A DNA stretch of 64,000 nt, taken from positions 62,001-126,000 of the forward strand of contig CANLEQ010000001.1 of the NCBI GenBank assembly GCA_947489705.1. Reading direction: 5' to 3'. The notes beneath the pieces are model-generated. The model saw nothing but the letters and a program-made list of their open reading frames with translations. It was not told the DNA's origin and did no database searches. Shown piece after piece: positions 1 through 9,255 of this stretch. Each line of letters starts with the position of its first letter. Within the stretch, counting starts at the first letter, position 1. The stretch comes from an uncultured Paracoccaceae bacterium. GTDB taxonomy: Bacteria > Pseudomonadota > Alphaproteobacteria > Rhodobacterales > Rhodobacteraceae. Both the position numbers and the translations under genes were made by a program.

Positions 1-258
1 GACGAGGCGATGCCGACGCCGCTTCTCTGGCGCAACCTGCTGACCCGCAAGCTCCGGGCCGAGGGGTTCATCGTCGCCGATCATTGGCACCGGTTTCCCG
101 ATTTCCTGGCCGAGGTCGCGCCGATGGTGAAGGACGGCACGCTGCATTACCGCGAGAGCGTGAGCGAGGGGCTGGAGACGGCGCCGCAGGCGTTCCTCGA
201 CATGCTGAAGGGCGGCAATTTCGGCAAGACACTGGTCCGCGTCGGCGCCGATCCCTAG
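1..258 (+). CDS. NADP-dependent MDR-family oxidoreductase, C-terminal end (partial)
   Basis: Only the last 85 codons are inside the window; the reading frame is open from base 1 and ends with TAG at 256-258. The tail reads as the C-terminal part of a medium-chain NADP-dependent oxidoreductase of the CurA/leukotriene-B4 dehydrogenase group: a helix-rich RNLLTRKLRAEGF segment, the DGTLHYRESVSEGLE stretch and a closing GKTLVRVG. Proteins of this group reduce alkenals or alkenones with NADPH and lack zinc. The Rossmann motif lies upstream of the window, so the family call rests on the tail alone. It converges on mutY with a 4-base overlap of stop codons. Confidence 0.75.
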   Translation, partial: DEAMPTPLLWRNLLTRKLRAEGFIVADHWHRFPDFLAEVAPMVKDGTLHYRESVSEGLETAPQAFLDMLKGGNFGKTLVRVGADP

Positions 259-1304
259 GCGTCGGGTCCGGACACGAGATCGAACGCCTTGCGCATCACG
301 GTCGGCAGGTCCGCGGGGCGGAACCGGTCGGACGCCACGAAATGGCCCCGGTCGGGCGCGATGTGCCCGACCAGCGCCGACCGGAGCGCCAGCCGAAGGT
401 GGAAATGCGTGAAGGTGTGGCGCACCTCGCCCGCATCGCGCCACTCGGCCGCGACGGGCGGGTCATGGGCGGGCACCTCTTCGGCCCAATCGCTGCCCGG
501 CCAGCCGAGCATGCCGCCCAGAAGCCCCCGGTCCGGCCGCGTCTCGAGCAGCCAGGCGCCGTCGTGCCGCCGCGCGAGATAGGCCACGCCGCGCCGCACG
601 GGCTTGGCGGATTTGGGGGTCTTTCGCGGCAGCTCCGCCGCAATTCCCCGTTCGCGCGCCTTGCATGGATCCCGCCACGGACAGATCCCGCAGGCCGGCC
701 GGCGCGGGGTGCAGATCGTGGCGCCCAGATCCATCACGGCCTGCGCATAATCGCCGGGGCGCTCGGACGGCGTCAGACGCGCGGCATGCGCGGTGAGCTC
801 GGCCTTGGCCGCGGGCAGCGGGGTTTCGACCGCGTGAAGCCGCGCCATCACCCGTTCCACGTTGCCGTCGACGACCGTCTCGGGGCGGTCGAACGCGATG
901 GCCGCGACGGCGGCGGCGGTATAGGGGCCGATGCCCGGAAGGGCCAGGAGCGCCTCGCGCGTGTCGGGGAAGGTTCCGTCATGCTCCGCCGCGACGACGC
1001 GCGCGCATTTCAGCAGGTTTCGCGCGCGGGCGTAATAGCCAAGGCCCGCCCAGGCGGCCATCACGGCATCGTCGGGGGATGCGGCCAGGTCCTCGACCCG
1101 CGGCCAGCGGTCGGTGAAGGTCTCGAAATAGGCGCGTACCGCCGCGACGGTCGTCTGCTGCAGCATGACCTCGGAAAGCCAGACGCGGTAGGGGTCGGGC
1201 CGGCGGCCCGCGCGGCGGTCGGCGGGCGGCACGCGCCACGGCATGGCCCGCGCATGCACGTCGTACCAGTCGAGCAGCGTCCGGCTCAGGGCATCGTCAC
1301 GCAA
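255..1304 (-). CDS. mutY: A/G-specific adenine glycosylase MutY
   Basis: 349-residue base-excision repair enzyme that removes adenine mispaired with 8-oxoguanine. Visible: SEVMLQQT with catalytic Glu45, helix-hairpin-helix LPGIGPYTA at 122-130, catalytic Asp146 in VVDGNVERV, and the 4Fe-4S cysteines C198, C205, C208, C214 in the canonical C-X6-C-X2-C-X5-C spacing. A NUDIX-like 8-oxoG recognition domain occupies about residues 235-340. The start is a TTG (complement of 1302-1304), chosen because an AGGGGGAGG Shine-Dalgarno lies 7 bases upstream and no ATG is available in frame. It is divergent from the DUF721 gene with a 62-base gap. Confidence 0.96.
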   Translation of the reverse strand: MRDDALSRTLLDWYDVHARAMPWRVPPADRRAGRRPDPYRVWLSEVMLQQTTVAAVRAYFETFTDRWPRVEDLAASPDDAVMAAWAGLGYYARARNLLKCARVVAAEHDGTFPDTREALLALPGIGPYTAAAVAAIAFDRPETVVDGNVERVMARLHAVETPLPAAKAELTAHAARLTPSERPGDYAQAVMDLGATICTPRRPACGICPWRDPCKARERGIAAELPRKTPKSAKPVRRGVAYLARRHDGAWLLETRPDRGLLGGMLGWPGSDWAEEVPAHDPPVAAEWRDAGEVRHTFTHFHLRLALRSALVGHIAPDRGHFVASDRFRPADLPTVMRKAFDLVSGPDA

Positions 1305-1366
1305 AATTTAGCCTCCCCCTCGCAAAACGGCTGGCCTGGTGGTGCCCGCGCCCATAGACAGGGCCC

Positions 1367-1885
1367 ATGGCCCAGAAACCGCCCCGACGATCCTTTGGCA
1401 AAGGCTTTCAGCGCACCTCGACCCTGGTGGAGCGTCAGATCCGCAAGGCCGGCGAGACGCGTGGTTTCGCCACCAGCCGGCTGCTGACCCACTGGGCCGA
1501 GATCGTCGGGCCCGACATGGCCTCCATCGCGCGGCCCGTCAATGTCAGCTATGCCCGGTCGGGGATGGGCGCGACCCTGACGGTGCTGACCACCGGGGCG
1601 CAGGCGCCGATGCTCGAGATGCAGAAGGACAAGCTGCGCGAGCGGGTCAATGCCTGCTACGGCTATCAGGCGATCTCGAAGATCCGCATCACCCAGACCG
1701 CGCCCTCGGGCTTTGCCGAAGGCGCCGCGCAATTCGGCGCCGCGCCGAAACCACGGGAAACCCGCCCCGATCCGGCCGCGACGGAGGCCGCGCGCCAGAG
1801 CGCCGCCCCCGTTTCCGATCCCGACCTTCGCGCCGCGCTGGAACGGCTCGGTGCGAACGTGCTCGGACCGCAGAAATCTCCTTGA
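1367..1885 (+). CDS. DUF721 (DciA-like) protein
   Basis: 172-residue DUF721 protein. The conserved domain covers about residues 15-110 and includes FATSRLLTHWAEIVGPDMAS and the KDKLRERVNACYGYQAISKIRI segment. DUF721 includes DciA, the ancestral loader or partner of the replicative helicase DnaB in bacteria lacking DnaC, so a DNA-replication role is likely but not shown by the sequence. The C-terminal 50 residues are Ala/Pro/Arg-rich and look disordered. The gene ends 7 bases before the DsbA start, and the MutY-DUF721-DsbA neighbourhood is a common alphaproteobacterial arrangement. Confidence 0.88.
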   Translation: MAQKPPRRSFGKGFQRTSTLVERQIRKAGETRGFATSRLLTHWAEIVGPDMASIARPVNVSYARSGMGATLTVLTTGAQAPMLEMQKDKLRERVNACYGYQAISKIRITQTAPSGFAEGAAQFGAAPKPRETRPDPAATEAARQSAAPVSDPDLRAALERLGANVLGPQKSP

Positions 1886-1892
1886 GGAACAC

Positions 1893-2564
1893 ATGATGAA
1901 GAAATTCGCCCCCCTTGCCATCGCCGTGGCCGCCCTCGCCGCGGGCGGATGGTATTTTTCCACGACCCCGACTGGCGCGCCGGGCCTGACCGCGATCTCC
2001 GCCGAGGCGCAGGAAACCGCCGATGCAGACCTGTCGCTGGTCGAGGAAATGCAGATGGGCGATCCCGAGGCCGAGGTGACGGTGGTCGAATACGCGTCGT
2101 TCACCTGCCCGCATTGCCGGTCGTTCCACGACACGGTCTTCGACCGGCTGAAGGCGGATTACATCGACGCGGGCAAGATCAACTTCATCTACCGCGAGGT
2201 CTATTTCGACCGCTACGGCCTCTGGGCCGGGATGATCGCGCGCTGCGCCGGCCCCGACCGGTATTTCCCCATCGTCGACATGATCTATGACCGACAGTCC
2301 GAATGGGCCGCGGGCGAGCCGCAGGAGATCGCCGAGAACCTGCGCCGCCTCGGCCGGTCCGCGGGCCTCAGCGACGACCAGCTCGAGCAATGCCTGACCG
2401 ATGCCGACAAGGCACAGGCCATGGTCGCGACCTACGAGCAGAACGCCGAGGCCGACGAGATCCGCTCGACCCCGTCCTTCGTCATCGACGGCGAGTTGCA
2501 CGGCAACATGAGCTACGAGGACTTCTCGGCGTTGCTCGACGAACGACTGGCCGCTTCCGAGTAA
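1893..2564 (+). CDS. DsbA-family periplasmic thiol-disulfide oxidoreductase
   Basis: 223 residues. An uncleaved-anchor or signal-like N-terminus (MMKK then a hydrophobic stretch to about residue 22) precedes a thioredoxin fold with the active site C72-P-H-C75 (TCPHCRSFH) and the cis-proline loop STPSF near 192-196. CPHC and the alpha-helical insertion are typical of DsbA/Com1-type oxidases that introduce disulfides into exported proteins. The start is the first of two tandem ATGs, 8 bases after a TTGAGGAA Shine-Dalgarno and right after the DUF721 stop, so the two genes are probably cotranscribed. Its 3' end overlaps the opposing lpxK end by 52 bases. Confidence 0.92.
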   Translation: MMKKFAPLAIAVAALAAGGWYFSTTPTGAPGLTAISAEAQETADADLSLVEEMQMGDPEAEVTVVEYASFTCPHCRSFHDTVFDRLKADYIDAGKINFIYREVYFDRYGLWAGMIARCAGPDRYFPIVDMIYDRQSEWAAGEPQEIAENLRRLGRSAGLSDDQLEQCLTDADKAQAMVATYEQNAEADEIRSTPSFVIDGELHGNMSYEDFSALLDERLAASE

Positions 2565-3547
2565 TCCCGGCCCATAGCGTCCAGCGCCGCGCCGAGCGGC
2601 GCCGGATCGTCGATCCTCAGCCGCACGGGCAAGGTCAGCACCTTGGCCCGGAACGACATCGGCAGGCGCACGGCGTCCTTTTCGGTGGTGACAAGCTGCG
2701 CGCCCAGCGCCTGCGCCTCGCGCTCCAGCCGCAGCATCAGCGAGGGCGTCAGCGCCTGGTGATCGTCGAGCGCCTCGGGACGGATCAGGTCGGCCCCGAG
2801 CGCCTTGAGGGTCTCGAAGAACTTCTCCGGCCGGCCGATCCCGGCAAAGGCCAGAGCGCGCAGCCCCGTCCAGGGCATGCCGGTCGGCAGCGGCACGAGC
2901 TCTCCGGTCATCTGCGGGATGGCGATCCGGTCGGCCCAGCCCGCGTCGAACCGGGCCTGTGCCTCGGCATTGCCGATCCGGAGCACGAAATCCGCACGCG
3001 CGAGCCCCGCCTCGACGGGCTCGCGCAGCGGACCCGCGGGAAGCACCCGGCCATTGCCGAAGCCCACCGCCGCGTCGACCACCACGATCGAGAGGTCCTT
3101 GACCAGATCGGGGTTCTGGAACCCGTCATCCATCACGATCACATCTGCACCGGCCGCGACCGCCTTCAGGGCGCATTCGGCGCGGTCGCGGCCGACCCAG
3201 ACCGGCGCGAAGGCGGCCAGCAGAAGCGGCTCGTCCCCCACGCGCGCCGCGGTATGCAGGCGCGGATCGACGCGCAGCGGCTCCTTCTGCCGCCCGCCAT
3301 AGCCGCGCGACACCAGATGCGGGCGCCAGCCGCGATCGCCCAGCATCTGGAGGATCGCGATCGCCGTGGGCGTCTTGCCCGTGCCGCCGGCATTGAGATT
3401 GCCGACGCAGATGACCGGCACCGGCAGGCGCCGCCCGGGCCGTGCGACCCGCCGCGCGGTGGCGCCGGCATAGAGTGCCGAGAGCGGGCGCAGGGCCTGC
3501 TCGCGCCAGCGCGATCCGGGCTGCGACCAGAAACGGGGTGGCCGCAT
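2513..3547 (-). CDS. lpxK: Tetraacyldisaccharide 4'-kinase (lipid A)
   Basis: 344 residues. LpxK phosphorylates the 4' position of the lipid A disaccharide at the inner membrane. Seen: a short N-terminal membrane-associated helix, the Walker A variant [12 protein letters not shown] at 49-60, SRGYGG shortly after it, and DDGFQNP (LpxK signature) near 140. The ATG at 3547 overlaps the stop of the upstream Kdo transferase gene as TGATG, so translation is probably coupled. The last 17 codons run into the 3' end of the convergent dsbA-like gene. The serine-rich end ([15 protein letters not shown]) is weakly constrained and may be a recent extension. Confidence 0.95.
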   Translation of the reverse strand: MRPPRFWSQPGSRWREQALRPLSALYAGATARRVARPGRRLPVPVICVGNLNAGGTGKTPTAIAILQMLGDRGWRPHLVSRGYGGRQKEPLRVDPRLHTAARVGDEPLLLAAFAPVWVGRDRAECALKAVAAGADVIVMDDGFQNPDLVKDLSIVVVDAAVGFGNGRVLPAGPLREPVEAGLARADFVLRIGNAEAQARFDAGWADRIAIPQMTGELVPLPTGMPWTGLRALAFAGIGRPEKFFETLKALGADLIRPEALDDHQALTPSLMLRLEREAQALGAQLVTTEKDAVRLPMSFRAKVLTLPVRLRIDDPAPLGAALDAMGRDYSEAASRSSSNAEKSS

Positions 3548-4698
3548 CAGGAGATGTCCCGCGAGGCCAGCGCACGGTCGAGTGCGCCGAGCGTCAGGTT
3601 GCTGGCCTCGGCTCCGCGGGTGGCGATGTCCCACGCCTCGTGCGCGATCTCCGCCGCGCGGTCGGGGGCGAGAAGCGTCTCGATGGCGGCGCCGAGCGCC
3701 CCGCCATGAAGCACGGCGCAGGCGCCGTTGGTTTGGTCGAGCGTGGTCAAGACATCTCCCCAGGGTCCCAGAAAGGGCCCGTGTATCACGACCGATCCCA
3801 GGGCGGCAGGGATAAGCGGATCACAAAGCGCACCCTGCCCCAGCGATCCGCCGAGATAGGTCGACGAGGCCAGCCGCACCCAGAGCGCAAGTTCGCCCGG
3901 ATCGTCGGCGATCAGGATCTGCGTGTCCGCCTCGATGTCGTCGCCACGCGAGCGGAGTACGGCGCCGATCCCCGCCCGGCGCAGCCGCGCGCAGAGCATC
4001 TCGCCCCGCGCCGGGTCGGCGAGATCCAGGATCAGCAGAAGCCTGTGCGAGAGCTTGGAGGCGTGGTCATGGGCATCGACCACGCGGTCGATCTCGTCCT
4101 CGGGTGTCGCGGCCGACAGCCAGACCGGCCGGCTCGCCAGAAGCGCCGACATCTCGTCGAGATCGCTTTCGTTGGCGGTGGGCGGCGGCGGCGTGGCGGC
4201 CAGCGGCACCAGCGCGTGGATCGGCCCGCTCAGGCGCGGATCGGGCGCGCGGGCATGCACGAAATCGAACTGCGACAGCAGCCGGACCATCGAGATCGGG
4301 TGGCGCGCGGGGTCCGCCTCGACCGCGATCATGGGCGTGCCGCGGGCCTGCGCCGCCGCCCAGAGCACCGGATGCGGATCGGGGCCGGAGAACACGATCA
4401 CGTCCGGTCGCCAGAGATTGAGGAACCGGCGCACCGCGCCGCGCCCTTCGGGCGGGCAGTCCACCGTCACGGCGATATCGGCCAGTGCCTCCGCGGAGCC
4501 GCTCGCGATCAGCCGCAGGTCGCGGGTGCGTGCCGCAAGTTCGTGCAGGACGAGCGCGGTCCCGTCGGTCGCGCTGCCGGGGCAGAAATGGGCCCAGACG
4601 AGCGGCCCGTCGCCCTCCGGCGGCACCGGATCGGCCGCGCCATCCGACGCGCGCCGCGCCGCCAGTCGGTCCCGCAGCAGGCTGAACGAGAGGGCCAT
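3547..4698 (-). CDS. Divergent 3-deoxy-D-manno-octulosonate (Kdo) transferase-like protein
   Basis: 383 residues, GT30-like: an N-terminal domain ([26 protein letters not shown]) and a C-terminal GT-B domain with [21 protein letters not shown] near 290-310, the typical Kdo-transferase donor-site loop. By family and by its position just upstream of lpxK it should act in adding Kdo to lipid A at the inner membrane. Two oddities: it lacks an N-terminal transmembrane anchor, and the VGE motif that carries the catalytic glutamate of WaaA is replaced by PGSATDG near residue 42. It could therefore be a second, non-canonical or inactive paralogue, so no waaA symbol is given. Confidence 0.75.
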   Translation of the reverse strand: MALSFSLLRDRLAARRASDGAADPVPPEGDGPLVWAHFCPGSATDGTALVLHELAARTRDLRLIASGSAEALADIAVTVDCPPEGRGAVRRFLNLWRPDVIVFSGPDPHPVLWAAAQARGTPMIAVEADPARHPISMVRLLSQFDFVHARAPDPRLSGPIHALVPLAATPPPPTANESDLDEMSALLASRPVWLSAATPEDEIDRVVDAHDHASKLSHRLLLILDLADPARGEMLCARLRRAGIGAVLRSRGDDIEADTQILIADDPGELALWVRLASSTYLGGSLGQGALCDPLIPAALGSVVIHGPFLGPWGDVLTTLDQTNGACAVLHGGALGAAIETLLAPDRAAEIAHEAWDIATRGAEASNLTLGALDRALASRDIS

Positions 4699-4716
4699 CG
4701 CCGGGTCGGTCCGGCG

Positions 4717-4962
4717 CTAGCCGCCGAGCTCTTCCGTGGGCGAGGCGGCGATCTCTTCGTCGCGCAGGCGGTGGATATGGGCGATGAAGTAGCGCATGTG
4801 GGCATTGTCGACCGTCCGCTGGGCGTGGGTCTTCCAGGCATTGTAGGCGCTCGCGTAGTCCGGGAACATGCCGACGATATGGATGTCGTCGACATTCTTG
4901 AACGCGTTCTTGGAGGGGTCGACGAGTTCCCCCCCGAAGACAAGATGAAGTCGCTGGGTCAT
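4717..4962 (-). CDS. DUF4170 protein
   Basis: 81-residue soluble protein starting MTQRLHLVFGGEL and containing the family-typical VGMFPDYASAYNAWKTHAQ and MRYFIAHIHRL segments. DUF4170 has no assigned biochemical function; in Rhodobacterales it habitually sits directly upstream of the Kdo transferase and lpxK genes, as here (18-base gap), which suggests a link to lipid A or envelope biogenesis. The ATG at 4962 is used because an upstream in-frame ATG would add 18 unrelated, basic residues. Confidence 0.87.
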   Translation of the reverse strand: MTQRLHLVFGGELVDPSKNAFKNVDDIHIVGMFPDYASAYNAWKTHAQRTVDNAHMRYFIAHIHRLRDEEIAASPTEELGG

Positions 4963-5112
4963 GGAGTTTCTCCGCTGATCTGCGCGCGACCCTAAGCCCC
5001 GGCCGGTCGGGGTCAAGTCCCGCCGGTGCGTTGCGGCAATCGGTTGCGCCAGTCTTGCGGGCGGAGGGGGCGTGACCTAGGTCAGGACGGCAAGGCCCAA
5101 AGGAATTCCCCG

Positions 5113-6459
5113 ATGTCCGAGACCCTGACCCGCCTGACCCGGGATCTTCTGCTGGCCGCCGAACGGGCGGGCGCGGAAGCGGCGGACGCCGTCGCGATCA
5201 CCGACATGGCCGTGTCGATCGACGTGCGCGCCGGTTCCCTGGAACAGGCGGAACGCGCGGAAGGGACCGAAATCGGCCTGCGCGTGCTGATCGGACGGCG
5301 GCAGGCCTGCGTCTCGGCATCGGACCTCACGCCCGAGACGATGGCGCAGATGGCCGAGCGCGCGGTGGCAATGGCGCGCGAGGCGCCCGAGGATCCCGGC
5401 GTCGGCCTCGCCGATCCCGACGACCTCGCGCGGGACCGGGATGCGGGCGCGCTCGACCTCGCCGATCCGGGTGCCGAGCCCGCCCCTGCCGCGTTGCAGG
5501 ACGCGGCGCTCGTTATGGAAGCGGCCGCAAGGGGCGTGGCGGGCGTGACCCAGGTGCAGGCGGCCTCGGCGAGCTACGGCTATCGCGAGGTGCACCTCGC
5601 GGCCACGAACGGGTTCAGCGGTGGCTATGCCCGCACGTCGAACGCGCTTTCCGCCGTCGCCATCAGCGGCGAGGGCACCGGGATGGAGCGCGATTACCAC
5701 GGCGAGGGCCGCATCTATCGCGCCGACCTTCCCGATCCGGCCGAGATAGGCCGCATCGCCGGGACCCGCGCCGCCGCGCTTCAGAATCCGCGGCGCGCGA
5801 AGACCGGCGCCTATCCGGTCATCTACGACGAGCGCGTCGCCTCCGGGCTCATCGGGCATCTCGTCATGGCGATCAACGGCAGCGCCATCGCCCGCGGATC
5901 GAGCTGGGCGCGCGACCTGATGGGGGCGCGCGTCCTGCCCGAGGGGATCGACCTCGTCGAGAATCCGCATCGCGTGCGCATCGCTGGCTCGCGCATCTTC
6001 GATGCCGAGGGCCTGCCCACGTCGCGCCGCGCGATCGTCAAGGACGGCGTGCTGAAGGAATGGACGCTCGATCTCGCCACGGCGCGCAAGCTCGGGCTGA
6101 GTTCGACCGGCAATGCGGCACGCGGGCCCTCCGCACCGCCCCAGCCCGGCATCACCAATCTGGAACTGACGCAGGGCACGCAATCCCGCGAGGCGCTGAT
6201 GGCCGAGATCGGCACCGGCCTTCTGGTCACGTCGCTGATCGGATCGACGATCAACGCCAATACGGGCGATTATTCCCGCGGCGCGTCGGGCTTCTGGATC
6301 GAGGGCGGCGAGATCGCCTATCCGGTCAACGGGATCACGCTGGCCGGCAATCTGCGCGAGATGCTGCCGCGGATCAGGCCGGCCAACGATGCGCGCACGC
6401 ATCTGAGCCGCGTGGTTCCGTCGCTCCTGGTCGAGGGGTTGATCCTTGCCGGCGACTGA
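5113..6459 (+). CDS. pmbA: TldD/PmbA-family metallopeptidase
   Basis: 448 residues. TldD/PmbA proteins form the two-subunit zinc protease that matures peptides such as microcin B17 and degrades CcdA; PmbA-type subunits lack the zinc ligands and act with TldD. The chain shows the family core: DVRAGSLEQAERAEGTEIGLRVLIG near 35-60, and a C-terminal domain with GDYSRGASGFWIEGG and the GITLAGNLREM box near 420. I see no HExxxH, consistent with a PmbA rather than TldD subunit. Start at the ATG with AAGGAATTCCCC upstream. It is divergent from DUF4170 (150-base gap) and overlaps cysQ by 14 bases. Confidence 0.9.
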   Translation: MSETLTRLTRDLLLAAERAGAEAADAVAITDMAVSIDVRAGSLEQAERAEGTEIGLRVLIGRRQACVSASDLTPETMAQMAERAVAMAREAPEDPGVGLADPDDLARDRDAGALDLADPGAEPAPAALQDAALVMEAAARGVAGVTQVQAASASYGYREVHLAATNGFSGGYARTSNALSAVAISGEGTGMERDYHGEGRIYRADLPDPAEIGRIAGTRAAALQNPRRAKTGAYPVIYDERVASGLIGHLVMAINGSAIARGSSWARDLMGARVLPEGIDLVENPHRVRIAGSRIFDAEGLPTSRRAIVKDGVLKEWTLDLATARKLGLSSTGNAARGPSAPPQPGITNLELTQGTQSREALMAEIGTGLLVTSLIGSTINANTGDYSRGASGFWIEGGEIAYPVNGITLAGNLREMLPRIRPANDARTHLSRVVPSLLVEGLILAGD

Positions 6460-7216
6460 TCTGGCCCTTCTGATCGATGCGGGCCTCGCGGGGGGCGACA
6501 TCGCCATGTCGTACTGGCGCAAGTCACCCGAAACACGCACCAAGGCGGACGGCAGCCCGGTCAGCGAAGCGGATCTCGAGGTCGACCGGGCGATGCACGA
6601 CGCGCTGTCGCATGCACGGCCGGGCTACGGCTGGCTCAGCGAGGAGACCGAGGATGACGGCACCCGCCTCGACAGGCAGCGGTGCTTCATCCTCGATCCG
6701 ATCGACGGCACCCGCGCCTATCTCGAAGGGCGCGACACCTGGGGCCTCAGCCTCGCCGTGGCCGAGGCGGGACGCCTGACGGCAGGCGTCATCCACATGC
6801 CGGCCAAGGGCCTGACCTATACCGCCGCGCTCGGCCGGGGGGCATGGCTCAACGGCGAGCCGATCGCGGCCTCGTCGCGGAACGAGGTCGACGGCGCGCG
6901 CATGATCACCTCCAAGGCGACCTATGCCGAACGGCACTGGCACGGGCCCGTCCCGGAATTCCGGCGGCATTACCGCCCGTCGATGGCCTATCGCCTCGCG
7001 GTCGTGGCCGAAGGGCGGTTCGACGTGATGGCCACGTTGCGCCGGGCGTGGGAATGGGACATCGCCGCGGGCGCGCTCATCGCGTCGGAGGCGGGGGCGC
7101 GCGTGACCGACCAGCACGGCGCGCCGTTGCGGTTCAACTCGCCCGGGCGTCAGAGCGCAGGGGTCGTGGCCGCCAATCCCGGCCTGCATGACCGGATCCT
7201 CGCCGCCATGCGGTAA
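6446..7216 (+). CDS. cysQ: Inositol-monophosphatase-family phosphatase, 3'(2'),5'-bisphosphate nucleotidase (CysQ) type
   Basis: 256 residues. Metal-dependent phosphatase of the FIG superfamily. All three metal motifs are present: WLSEETEDD near 65, DPIDGTRAYLEG near 88-99, and WEWDIAAGALIASEAGA near 198-215. Related proteins dephosphorylate PAP or PAPS (CysQ) or inositol phosphates; the exact substrate cannot be read from sequence. The start is a TTG inside the 3' end of pmbA with GAGGGG 8 bases upstream, indicating translational coupling in a pmbA-cysQ operon. Confidence 0.85.
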   Translation: MPATDLALLIDAGLAGGDIAMSYWRKSPETRTKADGSPVSEADLEVDRAMHDALSHARPGYGWLSEETEDDGTRLDRQRCFILDPIDGTRAYLEGRDTWGLSLAVAEAGRLTAGVIHMPAKGLTYTAALGRGAWLNGEPIAASSRNEVDGARMITSKATYAERHWHGPVPEFRRHYRPSMAYRLAVVAEGRFDVMATLRRAWEWDIAAGALIASEAGARVTDQHGAPLRFNSPGRQSAGVVAANPGLHDRILAAMR

Positions 7217-7298
7217 GGGGCCCCGGCCCTTCCGACCCGGCGACAGTCTCTCTCATTTCCGCTCCCTCTGCGCAGAATGGCGGTTGCATCCGGAGTTT

Positions 7299-7312
7299 TG
7301 CAATGTATTGCA
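7299..7312. promoter_or_regulatory. Inverted repeat upstream of deoR-type gene (candidate operator)
   Basis: TGCAAT-N2-ATTGCA, an inverted repeat in an AT-richer patch 31 bases upstream of the DeoR start. DeoR/GlpR repressors usually bind such repeats at their own promoters. No clear -35/-10 pair was identified, so the assignment is by position and symmetry only. Confidence 0.4.
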
Positions 7313-7343
7313 TGTTTCTGCAGCAATCTGAGGAGTTCCGCGG

Positions 7344-8099
7344 ATGGATCTCAATACGCCCGATACGCGACAGGACGTGCTCCGGCGCCGGTTGGCGGAG
7401 GGCGCGCCGCTGGTCGCCCACAGGATCGCGCGCGAATTCGGCGTCTCCGCTGACACGATCCGCCGCGATCTCATCGCGCTCGAGGCGGCCGGGCAGGCGC
7501 GGCGCGTCCGGGGCGGCGCCGTCCGGGCAGCGACGCCCGCCGATCCGATGTCGCGAAGGCTGGCCGCGGAGGGGCCCGATCTCGCCTCCATCGCGCGGCG
7601 TGCGGCGGAGATCTGCAATGCGTGCGATACGCTGATCCTCGACGGGGGTACGACGGTCCTCGCGCTCGCGCACCTCATCGAACCGTCGCGCGACCGCGTG
7701 GTGGTGACGCCGTCGCCCTGGATCGCGGTCGCCTGCGCCACCAACGGCGTCGAGGTCGTGATGCTGGGCGGTCGCCTGACCCTGCGCGGCGGCATCAATG
7801 CGGGCCCCGACACCGAGGCGCAGCTTGCCGGCGTCTCGGCAGATGTCGCAGTGCTGGGGGCCTGCGGCCTCGACCCCGAATTCGGGCTGAGCTCGGACGA
7901 TCTGATCGAGGTCGGCGTCAAGCGCGCGATGGCCGGTGCGGCACGGCGGACCTTGGTCCTCGCGGATCGCGGCAAGCTCGGGCGTCGGGCGCGGCACCGC
8001 ACGCTCGAGCCCGGCGGGATCGGACGGCTGGTCACCGATGCCGGTGCCGACGCGGCCGCACCGCTTGCCGCCTGCGGGATCGAGGTGATCCATGCGTGA
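7344..8099 (+). CDS. DeoR/GlpR-family transcriptional regulator
   Basis: 251 residues. N-terminal winged helix-turn-helix (LVAHRIAREFGVSADTIRRD, residues 23-42, followed by VRGGA at about 55-59) and a C-terminal DeoR sensor domain with LDGGTTVLALA near 98, TPSPWIA near 118 and GACGLDPEFGLSS near 170. DeoR sensors bind phosphorylated sugars or sugar-like effectors and normally repress a neighbouring catabolic or transport gene. Start supported by GAGGAG 8 bases upstream. Its end overlaps the MFS transporter start by 8 bases, so the pair forms an operon and the regulator probably controls that transporter. Confidence 0.92.
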   Translation: MDLNTPDTRQDVLRRRLAEGAPLVAHRIAREFGVSADTIRRDLIALEAAGQARRVRGGAVRAATPADPMSRRLAAEGPDLASIARRAAEICNACDTLILDGGTTVLALAHLIEPSRDRVVVTPSPWIAVACATNGVEVVMLGGRLTLRGGINAGPDTEAQLAGVSADVAVLGACGLDPEFGLSSDDLIEVGVKRAMAGAARRTLVLADRGKLGRRARHRTLEPGGIGRLVTDAGADAAAPLAACGIEVIHA

Positions 8100-9255
8100 T
8101 CCGCGCACGCCCCGCCTGGCGGTTTCGGCCATGTTCGGGCTCAATGGCGGGCTCTTCGGGATCTGGGCCTCGCGCATTCCGGCCTTCGTCGAGCGGTTCG
8201 AGATCTCGGAAGGGGCGCTGGGGATCTTGCTTTTGTGCATGGCGATCGGGGCGATCGTGTCGTTTCCCCTTGCCGGACGGGCGTCGGACCGGATCGGCGC
8301 GGCACGGCTGACGCGGATTCTGGCGGTCTATTACGCCGCGACGCTGATCCTGCTCGCGATCTCGCCCGCCTTCTGGTTTCTCGGCATCGCGCTGGCGTTC
8401 TTCGGATCGGCGCATGGCGCGATGGATGTCGCGATGAATGCCTGGGCCGCCGAGGTCGAACGCGAGGCCGGGCGCCCGATCATGCCGGTCTTCCACGCGA
8501 TGTGGAGCCTCGGGGCCGGGCTCGGCGCCCTGTCGGGCTATCTCGCCGGGCTCGCCGGGCTCGGCGTCGTGGTCCACCTGGGAGGGCTGGCGCTTCTCAT
8601 CGCCGCCGCCGCGCTGTTCCTCGCCGATGTCGAATGGCAGTCGGTCCGGAGCGCCTCGGTCGAAGGGCCGGCCTTCGCCTTTCCGCGCGGCGCACTGGCG
8701 CTGGTCGGGCTCATCGCTTGCGCGGCGGGCCTCGGCGAAGGCGCCATGGCCGACTGGAGCGCCGTCTATCTCATCGGCGAATTGCAGAGCGGCGAGGCGC
8801 AGGCAGCACTCGGCTATGCGGTCTTCTCGGTCGCGATGGTCGGCACGCGGCTGTCGGGCTCGGTCATCATCGCGCGGCTCGGACCCGCGGGCACGACGCG
8901 CGCCGCCGGATTGACGGCCACGATCGGCGCGGCCCTGCTGGCAAGCGCGGACGCGCTCTGGCTCGCGCTGGCGGGGTTCGCGCTTCTGGGCATCGGCTAC
9001 GCCACGATCATTCCGCTCGCCTTCTCGCGCGCCGCGGCGGATGGCGGCACGGGCGCGGGCCGGGCGATCGCAAGCGTCGCGACGCTGGGCTATGGCGGCA
9101 TGCTGATCGGACCGCCGCTGATCGGGGGGGTGGCCGAACTCACGTCGCTCAGGGTCTCGTTCCTGCTGCTTGCCATGCTCGCCTTCGCCATGGTCGCGAT
9201 GGCGCGGGTCATGCGGCCCGGCAATCAGGGTGTCGGGGACGGATCGAAGCCGTGA
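8092..9255 (+). CDS. MFS transporter, YbjJ-like
   Basis: 387 residues with about 12 hydrophobic segments. The N-terminus (FGLNGGLFGIWASRIPAF) and the AHGAMDVAMNAWAAEVE loop resemble the YbjJ branch of the major facilitator superfamily. The substrate is unknown; coupling to a DeoR-type regulator suggests a sugar or sugar-derivative substrate. The 3' end overlaps the opposing TetR gene by 31 bases, and the last residues (GDGSKP) are encoded within a 21-bp repeat shared with the TetR gene. Confidence 0.88.
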   Translation: MRDPRTPRLAVSAMFGLNGGLFGIWASRIPAFVERFEISEGALGILLLCMAIGAIVSFPLAGRASDRIGAARLTRILAVYYAATLILLAISPAFWFLGIALAFFGSAHGAMDVAMNAWAAEVEREAGRPIMPVFHAMWSLGAGLGALSGYLAGLAGLGVVVHLGGLALLIAAAALFLADVEWQSVRSASVEGPAFAFPRGALALVGLIACAAGLGEGAMADWSAVYLIGELQSGEAQAALGYAVFSVAMVGTRLSGSVIIARLGPAGTTRAAGLTATIGAALLASADALWLALAGFALLGIGYATIIPLAFSRAAADGGTGAGRAIASVATLGYGGMLIGPPLIGGVAELTSLRVSFLLLAMLAFAMVAMARVMRPGNQGVGDGSKP

